A DNA stretch of 64,000 nt from Halichondria panicea (GCF_963675165.1 NC_087384.1:4953182-5017181); one strand, 5' to 3'. Counted from the first letter of the stretch, positions 1 through 13,318 are shown. Made by a program: numbers and translations. Notes: a model not told the origin generated them from the letters alone.

Positions 1-440
1 TATAATAGTTGGGGCGGTTGGAGTCGAGGCTAATGATGTTATAACCTGCAATGGGGCGTGGCCGAATTTCAATCAGTAAATTTGTGAGAAAAAAGCGTGG
101 CTAGTAGTGGAACAGCTGCACCACAGAGTTTTATATTTTGCATGCAGCTAGTAGACATAGTTAGCTACTACTAGAAGTTAATCTTAGCTGGATCGTGTCT
201 CCTTACTCTAGAGTAGATCGTTGTGCCAGAAATACATGCAATTGGCTGAATATATGTACTTTCGGCAGCGCTGGGAAGTTAACTCTAACTCCGGAACACA
301 ACGTTGGTTGCAAGTCTCGTTTGGCTCATAGAAACATCACATCAAGAGCTCTATATAGTAGCAAAAATAAATCAATTTGCAAGTGCTGTGTTGGCGTACA
401 AGCGGCCGATTTATCATGGTGGCTGATCTTCAGTGGTTTA
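1..440. other. Left flank, no gene seen
   Basis: No convincing coding exon is visible. The sequence CGAGGCTA at about 25-32 matches the right terminus of the TAGCCTCG-type TIR family found elsewhere in the window, so the body of one copy may lie to the left of the window. Short open frames here have no recognisable motif. Confidence 0.4.
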
Positions 441-1345
441 CTCTACCTGTTCTCAAATGTTTCAGCATGCCTCCAGTCTGGTTTAGTTTCATTGCTCCTG
501 AGTTGCTATGCAAGTCATGCATGATGATGATAACAACATCACTATATGCACTGCATTATATCAGTCTTCTGGTTTCTTTATAATCATGTCACCAGCCGAG
601 GGTTTGCACTTTAGTGCTCTAGTTTGTTTGTTTGTCTGTTTGTCACGAGTATATCTACTCACCTGGATGCCATAGCGCTGCGTTTGCAGCATAGGTAGCC
701 TTCACAGAACAATATCTTGATTTAAATAGTGGCAGATTTTGATGTTAAAGCTTCTTTGTCGAGCAAAAGCTAAGAAGCTTGAATAAGCTTGTGACTAGGT
801 CTGCTTACCTGGATGCTCTAGCACTGCGTTTACAGCATGAGTAGCCTCCACACAACAAGTTAGTACTTTTGATAGTGGCAGCTTTCAGTGTTAAAGCTCC
901 TTTGTCTAATAAAAGCGAGCAAAATGTAGCTTGAACAGAACTTGCACATGCGTTACTTATAACTGAAGTGATCCTGTACCAGGTCCAGAAACAATGGAAC
1001 AGGGTCACTAAAGTAGAAAGCTGTATATACCAGGAACAATGGAACAGGGTCACTAAAGTAGAAAGCTTGCTTTAGCTGACTGGGATCCATGCAGGACCTG
1101 GAGCCATACTTCTGAGACTCCAAGCTTCTTTGCTGTGATCCTAATCCACAGTGCATACATCTATAGTACTACTACCTGTTCTCAAATGTTTCAGCATGTC
1201 TGGTTTAGTTTCATTGCTCCTGAGTTGCTGTGCAAGTCATGCATGATGATGATAACAACATCACTATATGCACTGCATTATATCAGTCTTCTGGTTTCTT
1301 TATAATCATGTCACCAGCCGAGGGTTTGCACTTTAGTGCTCTAGT

Positions 1346-1431
1346 TACCCGAGGCGCGTGGGCGGCCACGGGTATAGTAGTCTGTTGGTTTGTTACCCGA
1401 GGCGCGCGTGGGCGGCCACGGGTATAGTAGT
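1346..1431. repeat. GC-rich ~35-bp module, two tandem copies inside the array
   Basis: The module TTACCCGAGGCGCG...CCACGGGTATAGTAG occurs twice here, once at about 3991-4027 and once in reverse orientation at about 38656-38690. Its ends TACCCG/CGGGTA are inverted. It sits beside the TTTG microsatellite and is absent from the other units, so it looks like a small insertion that later duplicated. It is much more GC-rich than its surroundings. Confidence 0.55.
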
Positions 1432-1765
1432 ATGTTGGTCTGTTTGTTTGTTTGTTTGTTTGTTTGTCACAGGTATATCTACTCACCTGGATGCCACAGC
1501 GCTGCGTTTACAGCATAGATAGCCTTCACACAACAATATCTTGGTTTAAATAGTGACAGATTTTGATGTTAAAGCTTCATTGTCGAGCAAAAGCTAAGAA
1601 GCTTGAATAAGCTTGTGACTAGGTCTGCTTACCTGGATGCTCTAGCACTGCGTTTACAGCATGAGTAGCCTCCACACAACAACTTAGCACTTTTGATGGT
1701 GGCAGCTTTCGGTGTTAAAGCTCCTTTGTCTAATAAAAGCGAGCAAAATGTAGCTTGAACAGAAC

Positions 1766-2853
1766 TAGCCTCGATCCCAGGCCGAGTTTTCGCTTTTATA
1801 ACGGTTAGGCGAACAACTGGGCCTGGTACTAGTTGTCTGTGCATGCGTCAATCGTTCGTCAGATTCTGACGAATGGATATTCTCGTTCACTTTCGTGACA
1901 TTTATATTTGTGTACTATCGTGTACTAGAAGTCAGTTCCCGTTTTATCATTATTGGAATCGATTGGAATGGCTCTTAGCTGAAGCTTCTCTCTTCTCTGA
2001 AGCTTATTCTGAAGACTGAACAACAAGGGAAGAGGTATAAAGCTTTGTCAAGCTTGTTAAGGTCAGATATTTTTGTGTGGGCCCTATGGCCGGCTATGCT
2101 ATCAAGTCTTGTTCATGTTTGGCAAGAATGTAGGTAGACTATAGTTTCATCATTAATATGGTGGATCAAGTGAAGAGTGTGAGCTAGAGAACTTGGTGCT
2201 GCCATCATCAGCTCGTCGACAATGACACTATAACCGAGAAATTTAATATGTATAGATCTACACGTATTTAAAATGTCTACTTCTCTGTACAGGAGCAATG
2301 GCTAATATCCAGCTATCCCAACAGTGCTCCTCTTGGCTATACTAACGGACGAGACTGGACAGTTTGAGGTAAGGGTTTAACCGTCTTTGGTTTCTTTTAA
2401 TATTGTCCTATACTCACAGACACAGGACTGGAGTATGACCTGCTCATTCGAGCGTTGCTGGGTAGCTCAGAGACATCAAGAGAATCTATATTTTCTCAAG
2501 CAATGAGTTACGAGTTGGGGCCTAGAATCAGAGAAGTCCAGCAGCCTGCTAAATCTTTTTGAAACGTAATTTGAAGGCATTCAATCATCCTGAAGTTTCC
2601 CTGGGTCACTGTAATTGTGCTGCAGCACAACTGGCAACTCCCCAGGCCTTTGTGAAGCAGCTCCCTATGTGCATCTTTTGTGTACTCACTCTGTGCATTT
2701 TCTGTGTACAAATTTCCATTATTGATTTATTAAATATTTTTGCCGACCACAAATATACAATGAAAATTTGACGCATGCGCAGACAACTAGTACCAGGCCC
2801 AGTTGTTCGCCTAACCGTTATAAAAGCGAAAACTCGGCCTGGGATCGAGGCTA
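1766..2853. mobile_element. TIR element with TAGCCTCG ends, 9-bp target duplication
   Basis: Inverted ends of about 86 bp (1766-1851 and 2768-2853) are nearly identical, begin TAGCCTCGATCCC and end GGGATCGAGGCTA. The 9-mer GAACAGAAC flanks both sides (1757-1765 and 2854-2862), and the interrupted tandem-array unit resumes exactly after it. The element is 1,088 bp with no recognisable transposase, so it is non-autonomous. A 9-bp duplication suggests the Mutator-like (MULE) superfamily by analogy; the superfamily is inferred. Confidence 0.88.
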
Positions 2854-5800
2854 GAACAGAACTTGCACATGCGTTACTTATAACTGAAGTGATCCTGTAC
2901 CAAGAAGGATGGAACAGGGTCACTAAAGTAGAAAGCTGTATATACCAGGAACAATGGAACAGGGTCACTAAAGTAGAAGCTTGAATTATAGCTCCTGCTG
3001 CTGACTCGACTGGGATCCTACTCCATGCAGAACCTGGAGCCATACTTCTCTGAGACTCCAGGCTTCTTTACTGTGATCCTAATCCATAGTGCATATAATT
3101 ATCTATAGTACCACTACCTGTTCTCAAATGTTTCAGCATGCCTCCAGTCTGGTTTAGTTTTATTGCTCCTGAGTTGCTGTGCAAGTCATACATGATAACA
3201 ACATCACTATATGCACTGCATTATATTTCTGGTTTCTTTTTAATCATGTCACCATGTACCAGCCGAGGGTTAGCACTTTAGTGCTCTAGTTTGTTTGTTT
3301 GTTTGTTTGTCTGTTTGTCACGAGTATATCTACTCACCTGGATGCCACAGCACTGCGTTTACAGCATGGATAGCCTTCACACAACAATATCTTGGTTTAA
3401 ATAGTGACAGATTGTGATGTTAAAGCTTCTTTGTCGAGCAAAAGCTAAGAAGCTTGAACAAGCTTGTGACTGGGTCTGCTTACCTGGATGCTCTAGCACT
3501 GCGTTTACAACATGGGTAGCCTCCACATAACAAGTCAGTACTTCTAATAGTGGCAGCTTTCGGTGTTAAAGCTTCTTTGTCTAATAAAAGCGAGCAAAAT
3601 GTAGCTTGAACAGAACTTGCACATACGTTACTTATAACTGAAGTGATCCTGTACCAGGTCCAGAAACAATGGAACAGGGTCACTAAAGTAGAAAGCTTGC
3701 TTTAGCTGACTGGGATCCATGCAGGACCTGGAGCCATACTTCTCTGAGACTCCAGGCTTCTTTGCTGTGATCCTAATCCACAGTGCATATTATCTATAGT
3801 ACTACTTGTTCTCAAATGTTTCAGCATGCCTCCAGTCTGGTTTAGTTTTATTGCTCCTGAGTTGCTGTGCAAGTCATGCATGATGATGATAACAACATCA
3901 CTATATGCACTGCATTATATCAGTCTTTTGGGTCTTCTGGTTTCATGTCACCAGCCGAGTGTTTGCACTTTAGTGCTCTAGTTTGTTTGTTACCCGAGGC
4001 GCGCGTGGGCGGCCACGGGTATAGTAGTCTGTTGGTTTGTTTGTTTGTCTGTTTGTTTGTTTGTCACAGGTATATCTACTCACCTGGATGCCACAGCACT
4101 GCGTTTACAGCATGGATAGCCTTCACACAACAATATCTTGATTTAAATAGTGGCAGATTTTGCTGTTAAAGCTTCTTTGTCGAGCAAAAGCTAAGAAGCT
4201 TGAATAAGCTTGTGACTAGGTCTGCTTACCTGGATGCTCTAGCACTGCGTTTACAGCATGAGTAGCCTCCACACAACAAGTTAGTACTTTTGATAGTGGC
4301 AGCTTTCGGTGTTAAAGCTCCTTTGTCTAATAAAAGCGAGCAAAATGTAGCTTGAACAGAACTTGCACATGCATTACTTATAACTGAAGTGATCCTACCA
4401 AGAACGATGGAACAGGGTCACTAAAGTAGAAAGCTGTATATACCAGGAACAATGGAACAGGGTCACTAAAGTAGAAAGCTTGAATTATAGCTCCTGCTGC
4501 TTTAGCTGACTGGGATCCTACTCCATGCAGAACCTGGAGCCATACTTCTCTGAGACTCCAAGCTTCTTTGCTGTGATTCTAATCCACAGTGCATAATATA
4601 TATCTATAGTACCACTACCTGTTCTCAAATGTTCTCCAGTCTGGTTTAGTTTTATTGCTCCTGAGTTGCTGTGCAAGTCATACATGATACAACATCACTA
4701 TATGCACTGCATTATATTTCTGGTTTCTTTATAATCATGTCACCAGCCGAGGGTTTGCACTTTAGTGCTCTAGTTTGTTTGTTTGTTTGTTTGTCACAGG
4801 TATATCTACTCACCTGGATGCCACAGCGCTGCGTTTACAGCATAGATAGCCTTCACAGAACAATATCTTGATTTAAATAGTGGCAGATTTTTATGTTAAA
4901 GCTTCTTTGTCGAGCAAAAGCTAAGAAGCTTGAATAAGCTTGTGACTAGGTCTGCTTACCTGGATGTTCTAGCACTGCGTTTACAGCATAAGTAGCCTCC
5001 ACACAACAAGTTAGTACTTTTAATAGTGGCAGCTTTCGGTGTTAAAGCTCCTTTGTCTAATAAAAGCGAGCAAAATGTAGCTTGAACAGAACTTGCACAT
5101 GCGTTACTTATAACTGAAGTGATCCTGTACCAAGAACGATGGAACAGGGTCACTAAAGTAGAAAGCTGTATATACCAGGAACAATGGAACAGGGTCACTA
5201 AAGTAAAAGCTTGAATTATAGCATAGATAGTAGCTCCTGCTGCTGGCTGGGATCCTACTCCATGCAGAACCTGGAGCCATACTTCTCTGAGACTCCAGGC
5301 TTCTTTACTGTGATCCTAATCCACAGTGCTATAGTACCACTACCTGTTCTCAAATGTTTCAGCATGCCTCCAGTCTGGTTTAGTTTTATTGCTCCTGAGT
5401 TGCTGTGCAAGTCTTACATGATAACAACATCACTATATGCACTGCATTATATTTCTGGTTTCTTTTTAATCATGTCACCAGCCGAGGGTTTGCACTTTAG
5501 TGCTCTAGTTTGTTTGTTTGTCTGTTTGTCACGAGTATATCTACTCACCTGGATGCCATAGCGCTGCGTTTGCAGCATAGGTAGCCTTCACATAACAATA
5601 TCTTGGTTTAAATAGTGGCAGATTTTGATGTTAAAGCTTCTTTGTCGAGCAAAAGCTAAGAAGCTTAAATAAGCTTGTGACTAGGTCTGCTTACCTGGAT
5701 GTTCTAGCACTGCGTTTACAGCATGAGTAGCCTCCACACAACAAGTTAGTACTTTTGATAGTGGCAGCTTTCGGTGTTAAAGCTTCTTTGTCTAATAAAA

Positions 5801-6770
5801 GCGAGCAAAATGTAGCTTGAACAGAACTTGCACATGTGTTACTTATAACTGAAGTGATTCTGTACCAAGAACGATGGAACAGGGTCACTAAAGTAGAAAG
5901 CTGTATATACCAGGAACAATGGAACAGGGTCACTAAAGTAGAAGCTTAAATTATAGCTCCTGCTGCTGACTGGGATCCTACTCCATGCAGAACCTGGAGC
6001 CATACTTCTCTGAGACTCCAGGCTTCTTTACTGTGATCCTAATCCATAGTGCATATATCTATAGTACCACTACCTGTTCTCAAATGTTTCAGCATGCCTC
6101 CAGTCTGGTTTAGTTTTATTCCTCCTGAGTTGCTGTGCAAGTCATACATGATAACAACATCACTATAATTATGGACTGCATTATATTTCTGGTTTCTTTA
6201 TAATCATGTCACCAGCCGAGGGTTTGCACTTTAGTGCTCTAGTTTGTTTGTGATTGGCTTTTCTACTCACCTGGATGCCACAGCACTGCGTTTACAGCAT
6301 GGATAGCCTTCACACAACAATATCTTGGTTTAAATAGTGGCAGATTTTTATGTTAAAGCTTTTTTGTCGAGCAAAAACTAAAAAGCTTGTGACTAGGTCT
6401 GCTTACCTGGATGTTCTAGCACTGCGTTTACAGCATGAGTAGCCTCCACACAACAAGTTAGTACTTTGGATAGTGGAAGCTTTCAGTGTTAAAGCTTCGT
6501 TGTCTAATAAAAGCGAGCAAAATGTAGCTTGAACAGAACTTGCACATGCGTTACTTATAACTGAAGTGATCCTGTACCAAGAACGATGGAACAGGGTCAC
6601 TAAAGTAGAAAGCTGTAGAATATACCAGGAACAATGGAACAGGGTCACTAAAGTAGAAAGCTTGAATTATAGCTCCTGCTTTTAGCTGACTGGGATCCTA
6701 CTCCACAGGACCTGGAGCCATACTTCTCTGAGACTCCAGGCTTCTTTGCTGTGATCCTAATCCACAGTTA

Positions 6771-8781
6771 GGGTTTCCACACAAAAATATGATCTCTACA
6801 AAATGGTGTTTTGAGCGATTGTGCACACAAAGCAACTAAAATAAAGCAGGCAGCCAAAATTTCGCGTTGAAATACCTTTTCTTTCTTGCACAATAGCAGC
6901 CGTAAACTCTCACCACAACTATGCGCTTGCATGCAATATTTCCACTCTAAACAAAGCACACTTCAAAGTTAAATTTCAAAACTATTGTTGAAGCATAGAT
7001 AAAGGAATTTTGTGCTGCAATTCTACACTTCAAGGTAAGTAATTTAGAGCAGAATTGAACCAATTGTATTTAGTTGTCAAAGCCTGGTGTATTTTTTACA
7101 ACTACAACCAAAAATTGGAAATTTTGTTTTGATGCTGTCAAAATGGAAATGTCAGTGCATTTGCTTTCCTCACCGTATTTTTGTGAAGTAGATTGGTGCA
7201 TGTATCTATGATAATAATTAAAAGGAGAATCGTCCCATGTAACCACCAAACTACATCCGATGTATTTTTAGTTTTGTTTATTTTTCAATATTAATTTAAC
7301 TAGATTCTACTCCGTAACACAGTAACAAACATTACGAAATGTCAGTGATCATCATATGTATTGTACACAGGCTGTTGAGTCAATAGAAGCCCTCCCCTCA
7401 ATGTCTGAAATGAAAATTTCAGCCACCCAAGGTGATAATTACTATACTGTATTATAAGTATGCAACTTTAAGTCTTAGATTCACATTTTTGTTGTTCCTC
7501 ACTGCAGTGCGTGGCCTTGTTAACAACAACAGGTGAACAATTTGTCCAAAAACTAAGCTTGGATTAAATCAAGTTTCAAGACGCTGAAGAAAACTATATA
7601 CTTGGTCTATGCATATAGATCTACTCTATCTATGGTCTATGCATGCATGATATAACAGTTATAAGCCAACTTTTCAACAAAAACACATGCACTGCATTAA
7701 TGATGAGAACAGAAAGTGTGCTATTTTGACCTAACCATTGACTTTTTACTGGAGACATAACTTTGAAAAAATTATTATTGTCAGAATACTGTAAACACAT
7801 AATGCAATCTTAAAGTCAGAAGAAACTACATAGAAATGTGTGTAGTACACATGCAATGGTTGTATTAAGTGTTCACTCCTGTTATAGGGTCCTTTAAAAT
7901 GTCACAAATGCCATCAACTTCTACTTGTGACGACTCTTCCAGCTCCGTTCTTACCTCTCTAAACTTAGTTCTTAGTTTTTGGACCGGACAAGTTCCACCA
8001 AATTGTTCACCTGTTGTTGTAGTTCATGTACAAGGCCACTGCAGTGAGGAACACAAAGTTTGTGAATCTAACTTGCATATAATACAGTAGTATATAGTAC
8101 ACATCTATAAAATTGTCACCTTGGCCTTGGGTGGCTGAAATTTTCAATTCAGACATTGAGGGGAGGGCTTCTGTTGACTCAACAGCCTGTGTACAATACA
8201 TATGATGATCACTGACATTTCATAATGTTTATTACTTTGTTTATACGGAGTAGAATCTAGTTAAATATTGAAATAAACAACTAAAAATACATAGGATGTA
8301 GTTTGGTGGTTACATGGGACGATTCTCCTTTTAATTATTATCATAGATACATGCACCAATCTACTTCACAAAAATACGGTGAGGAAAGCAAATGCACTGA
8401 CATTTCCATTTTGGCAGCATCAAAACAAAATTCAAATTTTTGGTTGTAGTTGTAAAAAATACACCAGGCTTTGACAACTAAATACAATTGGTTCAATTCT
8501 GCTCTAAACTACTTACCTTGAAGTGTAGAATTGCAGCACAAAATTCCTTTATCTATGCTTCAACAATAGTTTTGAAATTTAACTTTGAAGTGTGCTTTGT
8601 TTAGAGTGGAAATATTGCATGCAAGCGCATAGTTGTGGTGAGAGTTTACGGCTGCTATTGTGCAAGAAAGAAAAGGTATTTCAACGCGAAATTTTGGCTG
8701 CCTGCTTTATTTTAATTGCTTTGTATGCACAATCACTCAAAATACCATTTTGCAGAGATTATATTTTTTGTGTGGAAACCC
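6771..8781. mobile_element. 2-kb fold-back element with very long inverted arms
   Basis: The left arm (6771 to about 7560) is repeated in inverse orientation in the right arm (about 7970 to 8781). Termini are GGGTTTCCACACAAAAA and its complement, flanked by TA on both sides. The arms are about 0.8 kb each with about 0.4 kb between. Open frames inside mirror each other in the two arms and have no domain. TA flanks would fit a Tc1/mariner-type mobiliser, which is inference. It marks the right end of the tandem array. Confidence 0.85.
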
Positions 8782-8817
8782 TACTTTAGGCCTTGTGAAG
8801 GAGGCTATCCCTTTCCT

Positions 8818-8888
8818 TAGCCTCCTTCACAAGGGTAGCCTCGATCCCAGGCCTCTCTTCGAGGAAGAGCGGCCGGGGATCGAGGCTA
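8818..8888. mobile_element. 71-bp TAGCCTCC...CGAGGCTA mini-element
   Basis: The 9-mer CCCTTTCCT precedes (8809-8817) and follows (8889-8897) a segment with TAGCCTC/GAGGCTA ends. A perfect 17-bp inverted repeat (8791-8807 against 8818-8834) overlaps it, so the exact element boundary is less certain than at the other copies. Inside, GATCCCAGGCC resembles the ends of the 1766-2853 element. Confidence 0.6.
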
Positions 8889-8907
8889 CCCTTTCCTATG
8901 CTGTATC

Positions 8908-8961
8908 TAGCCTCGAATGTACGCCGCGATTAAAATACTAATCGGCGTGGATTCGAGGCTA
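8908..8961. mobile_element. 54-bp palindromic TAGCCTCG element
   Basis: The element starts TAGCCTCGAATGTACGCCG and ends with a near complement finishing GATTCGAGGCTA. It consists of two inverted arms with almost no interior. No matching target duplication is visible. It sits just upstream of the WD40/EF-hand gene promoter. Confidence 0.6.
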
Positions 8962-8976
8962 TGCGCCAACCCTGCA

Positions 8977-8988
8977 TGCGCATGCGCG
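8977..8988. promoter_or_regulatory. NRF-1-like palindrome
   Basis: TGCGCATGCGCG matches the core NRF-1 consensus YGCGCAYGCGCR. It lies about 44 bp upstream of the chosen ATG of the WD40/EF-hand gene. Use as a promoter element is inferred from position and motif only. Confidence 0.5.
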
Positions 8989-9031
8989 GAGTTGTTACTA
9001 CGGGTCTGAGTCCGGTCTTACTACTGTGAAG

Positions 9032-12000
9032 ATGGCGACTAGACGTAGTAGTTTGGGTCTGGAACTGGCAGAAGCCAATGATAATGACCCCAGAAATAGT
9101 AGACAATTGTCTAAAGATGCATTGCTTGATCATGTACCTTGGCCACAATCACCAAAAAAGAATCACCGAGAAAGAAGGCGATCGTCAATGCTAGCTGAAG
9201 AGCAACTGATGGCTCTTAAAACTAACGATAACTCTGCAACACTGCCAATAGAAGAAGAGAGTGGGAAAAAACAACCACAGAATGGTAGATTAAAAGGTTG
9301 GTCATTGCTTTCCAAGGAAATAAAACAAGTACGTGATATGAAGAAGAAAAAATCAAAAGAGGAACATACTACTGGTTCAACAAGAACTGGCTCACCGGGA
9401 ACTGTAGCCAGAGCAGATGGAGCTTCGTCCGTGGATTCACAAGCATTAGGCAAATCAAATAAGCTTGAAGATCAGATTAACTTGCAACACCTTGTTGAAC
9501 TGATGAGAATTTTCCATGAGGCAGACGAAAATGGAAGTGATGGATTGGACATTGATGAATTTAGAGCAGCATTTGGTCACATCCTGGGAAAAGGAAAGAA
9601 TGATCAACAGATGGCAATTATGTTTATGAAGATTGACACGAACTGTGATGGAACCGTTGACTGGGATGAGTTCTGCACTTACATGCTATTGGAGTATCAA
9701 GAAAAAGAAGTCATGGCTGGTGAAAAGTTGTTACCATATCCCTACCCCATGAAGATTTTGAACAGCCCAATGCATGCGGCGATGGTTTCAAAGATCACTT
9801 ATCTTCCGGTGCTACAGCGACATGGTCACACTAACAGTTTGATGTCTGAAACACAGCCAGGTTGTGATAATCCTGATCCGAGCAACCCTTTAACCAGTGT
9901 AAGCGTTATTATAAAGTCCGATGTAGTGTACTGTAATAATTTCAATGTTGGTGTAGTTAATTACTAGCCGATAAAATACAGGTACTAATAGACATAATTA
10001 TTACTTACTAATGTCAGTATCGCAACTAACTTTCAGACAACTGCTCAAGATGGAAGATTTCTGAGTGTCAGCAAAGACGGGACACTCTGCTTTTGGAAAA
10101 GTAATTTAACTTTACAGAGAGCCATAACATTGGATTGCGGCAAATCGAATGTGTGGGTATTTGACTTGGTTGTACTTCTAAACATCAACAAGATGATGGT
10201 CTCCTACACTGACTGTATGCTTGCACTGTTTGATCTAGCCACTGCTAACTGTGATCACCATGTTCAAATTATTGGATTACCTTCTGCCGTTGTGCAAATG
10301 TACTACTGGTTCGATCCTAAGCAAGTCAATCATGCAGTTTTAGTACTTGGAGACACTGGAGGAGGTGTTACTGTCATGGAGTTCTCAAATATCACAAACA
10401 GCCTATTTTGTTCACCTGCTAATCACCACGAATGCCAGCGAATAACCTTTTCTGAGCTATATAAGCAAGATGGACTCAAAATAACTTACAAACCAAAACT
10501 TCACAACGATTGGGTCTGCCAAGTGAAGTACTGTCCTAGTGTGTCTTACATCATGTCAAGCAGTTGTGACGAGAACAGCTCGTTGTACTTAGCAGATTTG
10601 CATACACATAAACTGGACTCAGTGATGAAAGTGACAAAAGGTGTGATCTCATTTGACTACTGCAATGAATGGAATATCATCGGAACAGGTGGTTTGGACG
10701 CAATTGTGAGATATTGGAATCCCTACGTCACAAGAAAGCCCATTGCAACGCTGAAAGGCCATTCTAGTGCTGTAATGAACATTGCCATCAATTCTGCACA
10801 GGGACTTGTGCTAAGCCTCTCCAAAGACTTTGAACTTCGTGTTTGGAGCATTGAGCACCAGCTGTGTGTTCAGAACTGCCGCAGATGCCAACTTCTCTTG
10901 CCCCACCCACCTGCAGCATTTTATCTTCACCAACGCACAGGTAGCATATTGGTCGCCACCAATGAGATTGCAATTCTCGAATCGAGCCAGTGCGAGGAGC
11001 AAGTATCCAGAGGAGCTTTGAGGGGAGAGATTACGAGCCACGAGAAACCATTGTGTGCTGCATTGTATAATGAGAACTTCAACCAAGTTGTTAGTGGATG
11101 CCACGGTTCAGTTGTGAGCGTCTGGGACATTGACACAGGAGAGAAAACAATAGAATTTTCTTGCTGTCATAGCGTGATGGAAATCACGGCTATGGCATTC
11201 GATCCGACCGGCAGAAGACTTATTACTGGCAGCAGCGATGGCTCAATAAAGATATGGAATTTCAATAATGGTGCTTGCCTATCTGTTTTGGAAAGTTCAT
11301 TCACCACAGAGGTAACTTCCATCAGTTTTATGAATGAGAGAATCGTTGCAGGTGGATGGAGCCGCTGTCTGGCTATCTACCGAGATACGAGACACTCTAG
11401 TGACATCATTCCAAAATACTGGGCAGTTGGAGTTCACAAAGATGACGTTCTTTGTATGGCTTTTCAGGAACCGAATACTCTAGTATCTGCAAGCTATGAT
11501 GGTAACATTATTGTGTGGAATCTAGACTTGGAAAGACCAATTTGCAAACTGAACCGAAGAAGCTTTTGCCTGAAACGAGATAAAACAAGGTGTCACTCTC
11601 ATAACAGTGATACAGAGATTCGCAGCACAGAACATGCTATTGAGAAGATATTGCTTCTGAAATCTCGTGACCAAAAGAATCAGTCGTCTGCTTCTCTGAT
11701 AGCTTGTGGAGGTGGTGGCTTCGTACAGATGTGGAATCACAATGGGGGAGGGCTTATTGCAGAATTTAATATCTGGGACAACTCACGACACACCATCCCT
11801 GAAGAAAATCAGCCTCTGGAGTGTATCACTTCAATGAAAGTTGACTCTAAAGACTCTCTGTTGATCACTGGAAACTCATTAGGATACGTGCAAATTTGGA
11901 AGATTGCCAAGTACTGTGTTGACGTTCCCGAAACACAAAGGCCAATTTGTACTCCACCGGAATTTACCACTGCCTGGCGTGGTCATCTATCCAGCATTGT

Positions 12001-12631
12001 GTCTGTTGACCTTGCTGAAGACAAAGGCCTTCTCATTACAGCCTCCACTGATTGTTCTGTTCGCGTATGGACTCTCAACGGAAGATACATCGGAACATTT
12101 GGCGAGAAAACACTCTGGAAGCTAAAGTACCCAATTAAACAAGCTAAACTGCCCATAAAAACTCTACCTGCAGGTATCAACCGAATAGCATCATTCAAGA
12201 CTCTGCGTACAATATCTGGACCACGCCCGTCAAAATGGAAAGTTGCAAGGAACCTGTTTAAAATCCTGCGTCAGGCCAAGCAAATACAAGAAGCCTTGCT
12301 TATGTTCGGTATAAAAGTGCCGGTAGGAGGTACATACGGGGAAAAGAGATTTGGAGCAAGTATTCTCGGTAAATGCTATGAGAGGAAAGCACGTTTCAGG
12401 GAGCCATTAGTACCCAAGAAGCTCAAACTTGTCGAAGGAAGATTTGTAGGGCTTTATCACAGCCTCCCTTGCGACGATATGGCTGTGATCGAACTAGAGC
12501 AAGCATCAAGTGATGTAGCAGACGGAAGCAGTGAAACATGCAAGTTTTCAGATACCTGTATCTTGTACCAAGAACAAGAATCAGTGTCTTCAATCAAAGA
12601 ACCTCATACTGAGCATTCACTTTTTCCTTAG
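9032..12631 (+). CDS. WDR49: EF-hand plus WD40-repeat protein (WDR49/WDR64 type)
   Basis: Two exons, 9032-9898 and 10037-12631, joined in phase 0 (GTAAGC donor, TTTCAG acceptor), give 1,153 aa. The first 165 residues are basic and Ser-rich. An irregular EF-hand loop starts near D165 (ADENGSDGLDIDEF) and a canonical one near D202 (DTNCDGTVDWDEF). From about residue 290, at least ten WD blades follow, for example DGRFLSVSKDGTLCFW, LITGSSDGSIKIWNF and LVSASYDGNIIVWNL. The last blade ends TASTDCSVRVWT...GRYIGTFG, a signature I associate with WDR49/WDR64. Vertebrate WDR49 is also called CFAP337 and is axonemal, so a ciliary or flagellar role is likely but inferred. The ATG at 9032 is the first in frame after the promoter-like region. 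WDR64 or an EFCAB8-type name remains possible. Confidence 0.88.
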
Positions 12632-13318
12632 TTTTTTGTACAGTATGAACATTTCAATGGTTACGAACTAACAAGTTCTGTATGGCAACTAGCTATAGGA
12701 TTTGTTTATGTCTTTACTTGCTTCACACAATAATTATTATTTATAAGCAAATCACGAGCTGTAGGGAGGGAAGCATGCAAATCACTGCACACATTGATCA
12801 TCTAATTCATTGCTCACGCAAAGCTACGCTAATAGAGCCATGTACGTATACTATGTACCTGCTGCTCATAGATTTGTCTGGGGATCTGAGGCTTTGGAGG
12901 ATGTTCCTGCATGGAAGGGACTGTCAAATTTAAAGCGTAACTCATCAAAGTTTGCTCCTCCTTTTTCTTCAGAGCAAATCGATCGATGTGTTTCTGGCTG
13001 GGGTATTGCATTTAACATACTTAATTAATTGCCAGATAAGTAAATTGCAACACTGACAGCTAGTAGACACACACCGATTCACGCGGAGAGAAGAAATTTT
13101 TTTTTTTAATGGGCATGTGAGACACGCGCACTTGTGCGATCATGCCTTTTTAATTCCCACACCCACTTTCCCTAATTCATGAATGACAGTATAATAACAA
13201 AGTATTGAGCAAAAGTGAACATGTGCACACTAAAACGAACATTCTGTATTGATATAATAGTATGACAAGTCTACTAAATGTGTCTATAATAAAAATGTTT
13301 GCAGGTGAGAATCAGCAA
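12632..13318. other. Convergent intergenic region
   Basis: This 687-bp AT-rich stretch lies between the stop of the WD40/EF-hand gene (+) and the stop of the first syntaxin gene (-). It should hold both 3' UTRs. No further coding exon, RNA gene or clear repeat was recognised. Confidence 0.5.

Larger units (their letters stand above)
441..6766. repeat. Tandem array, ~0.71-0.82 kb unit, about 7 copies
   Basis: The anchor CTGCTTACCTGGATG recurs at about 801, 1625, 3476, 4222, 4952, 5687 and 6399. The spacings are 824, 757 (after removing the 1.09 kb insertion), 746, 730, 735 and 712. Each unit has internal structure: two diverged halves of about 170 bp, both carrying CTGCGTTTACAGCAT and GTTAAAGCT; a pair of about 49-bp segments containing GGAACAGGGTCACTAAAGTA; and a short TTTG microsatellite. 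Open frames of 65-110 codons recur in the units but only track the repeat and show no domain. I read this as a satellite-like or segmental array, not genes. Confidence 0.9.

Noticed and set aside
805-6648. Repeated open frames beginning MTLFHCSWYIQ on the minus strand
   Set aside because: They copy the tandem-array unit, vary in length with indels and have no domain or codon signature. They also read across the repeated GGAACAGGGTCACTAAAG segments.
6768-8789. Matching open frames MLCLEWKYCMQAHSCGES in both arms of the fold-back
   Set aside because: They match because the arms are inverted copies; no family similarity or start context supports a gene.
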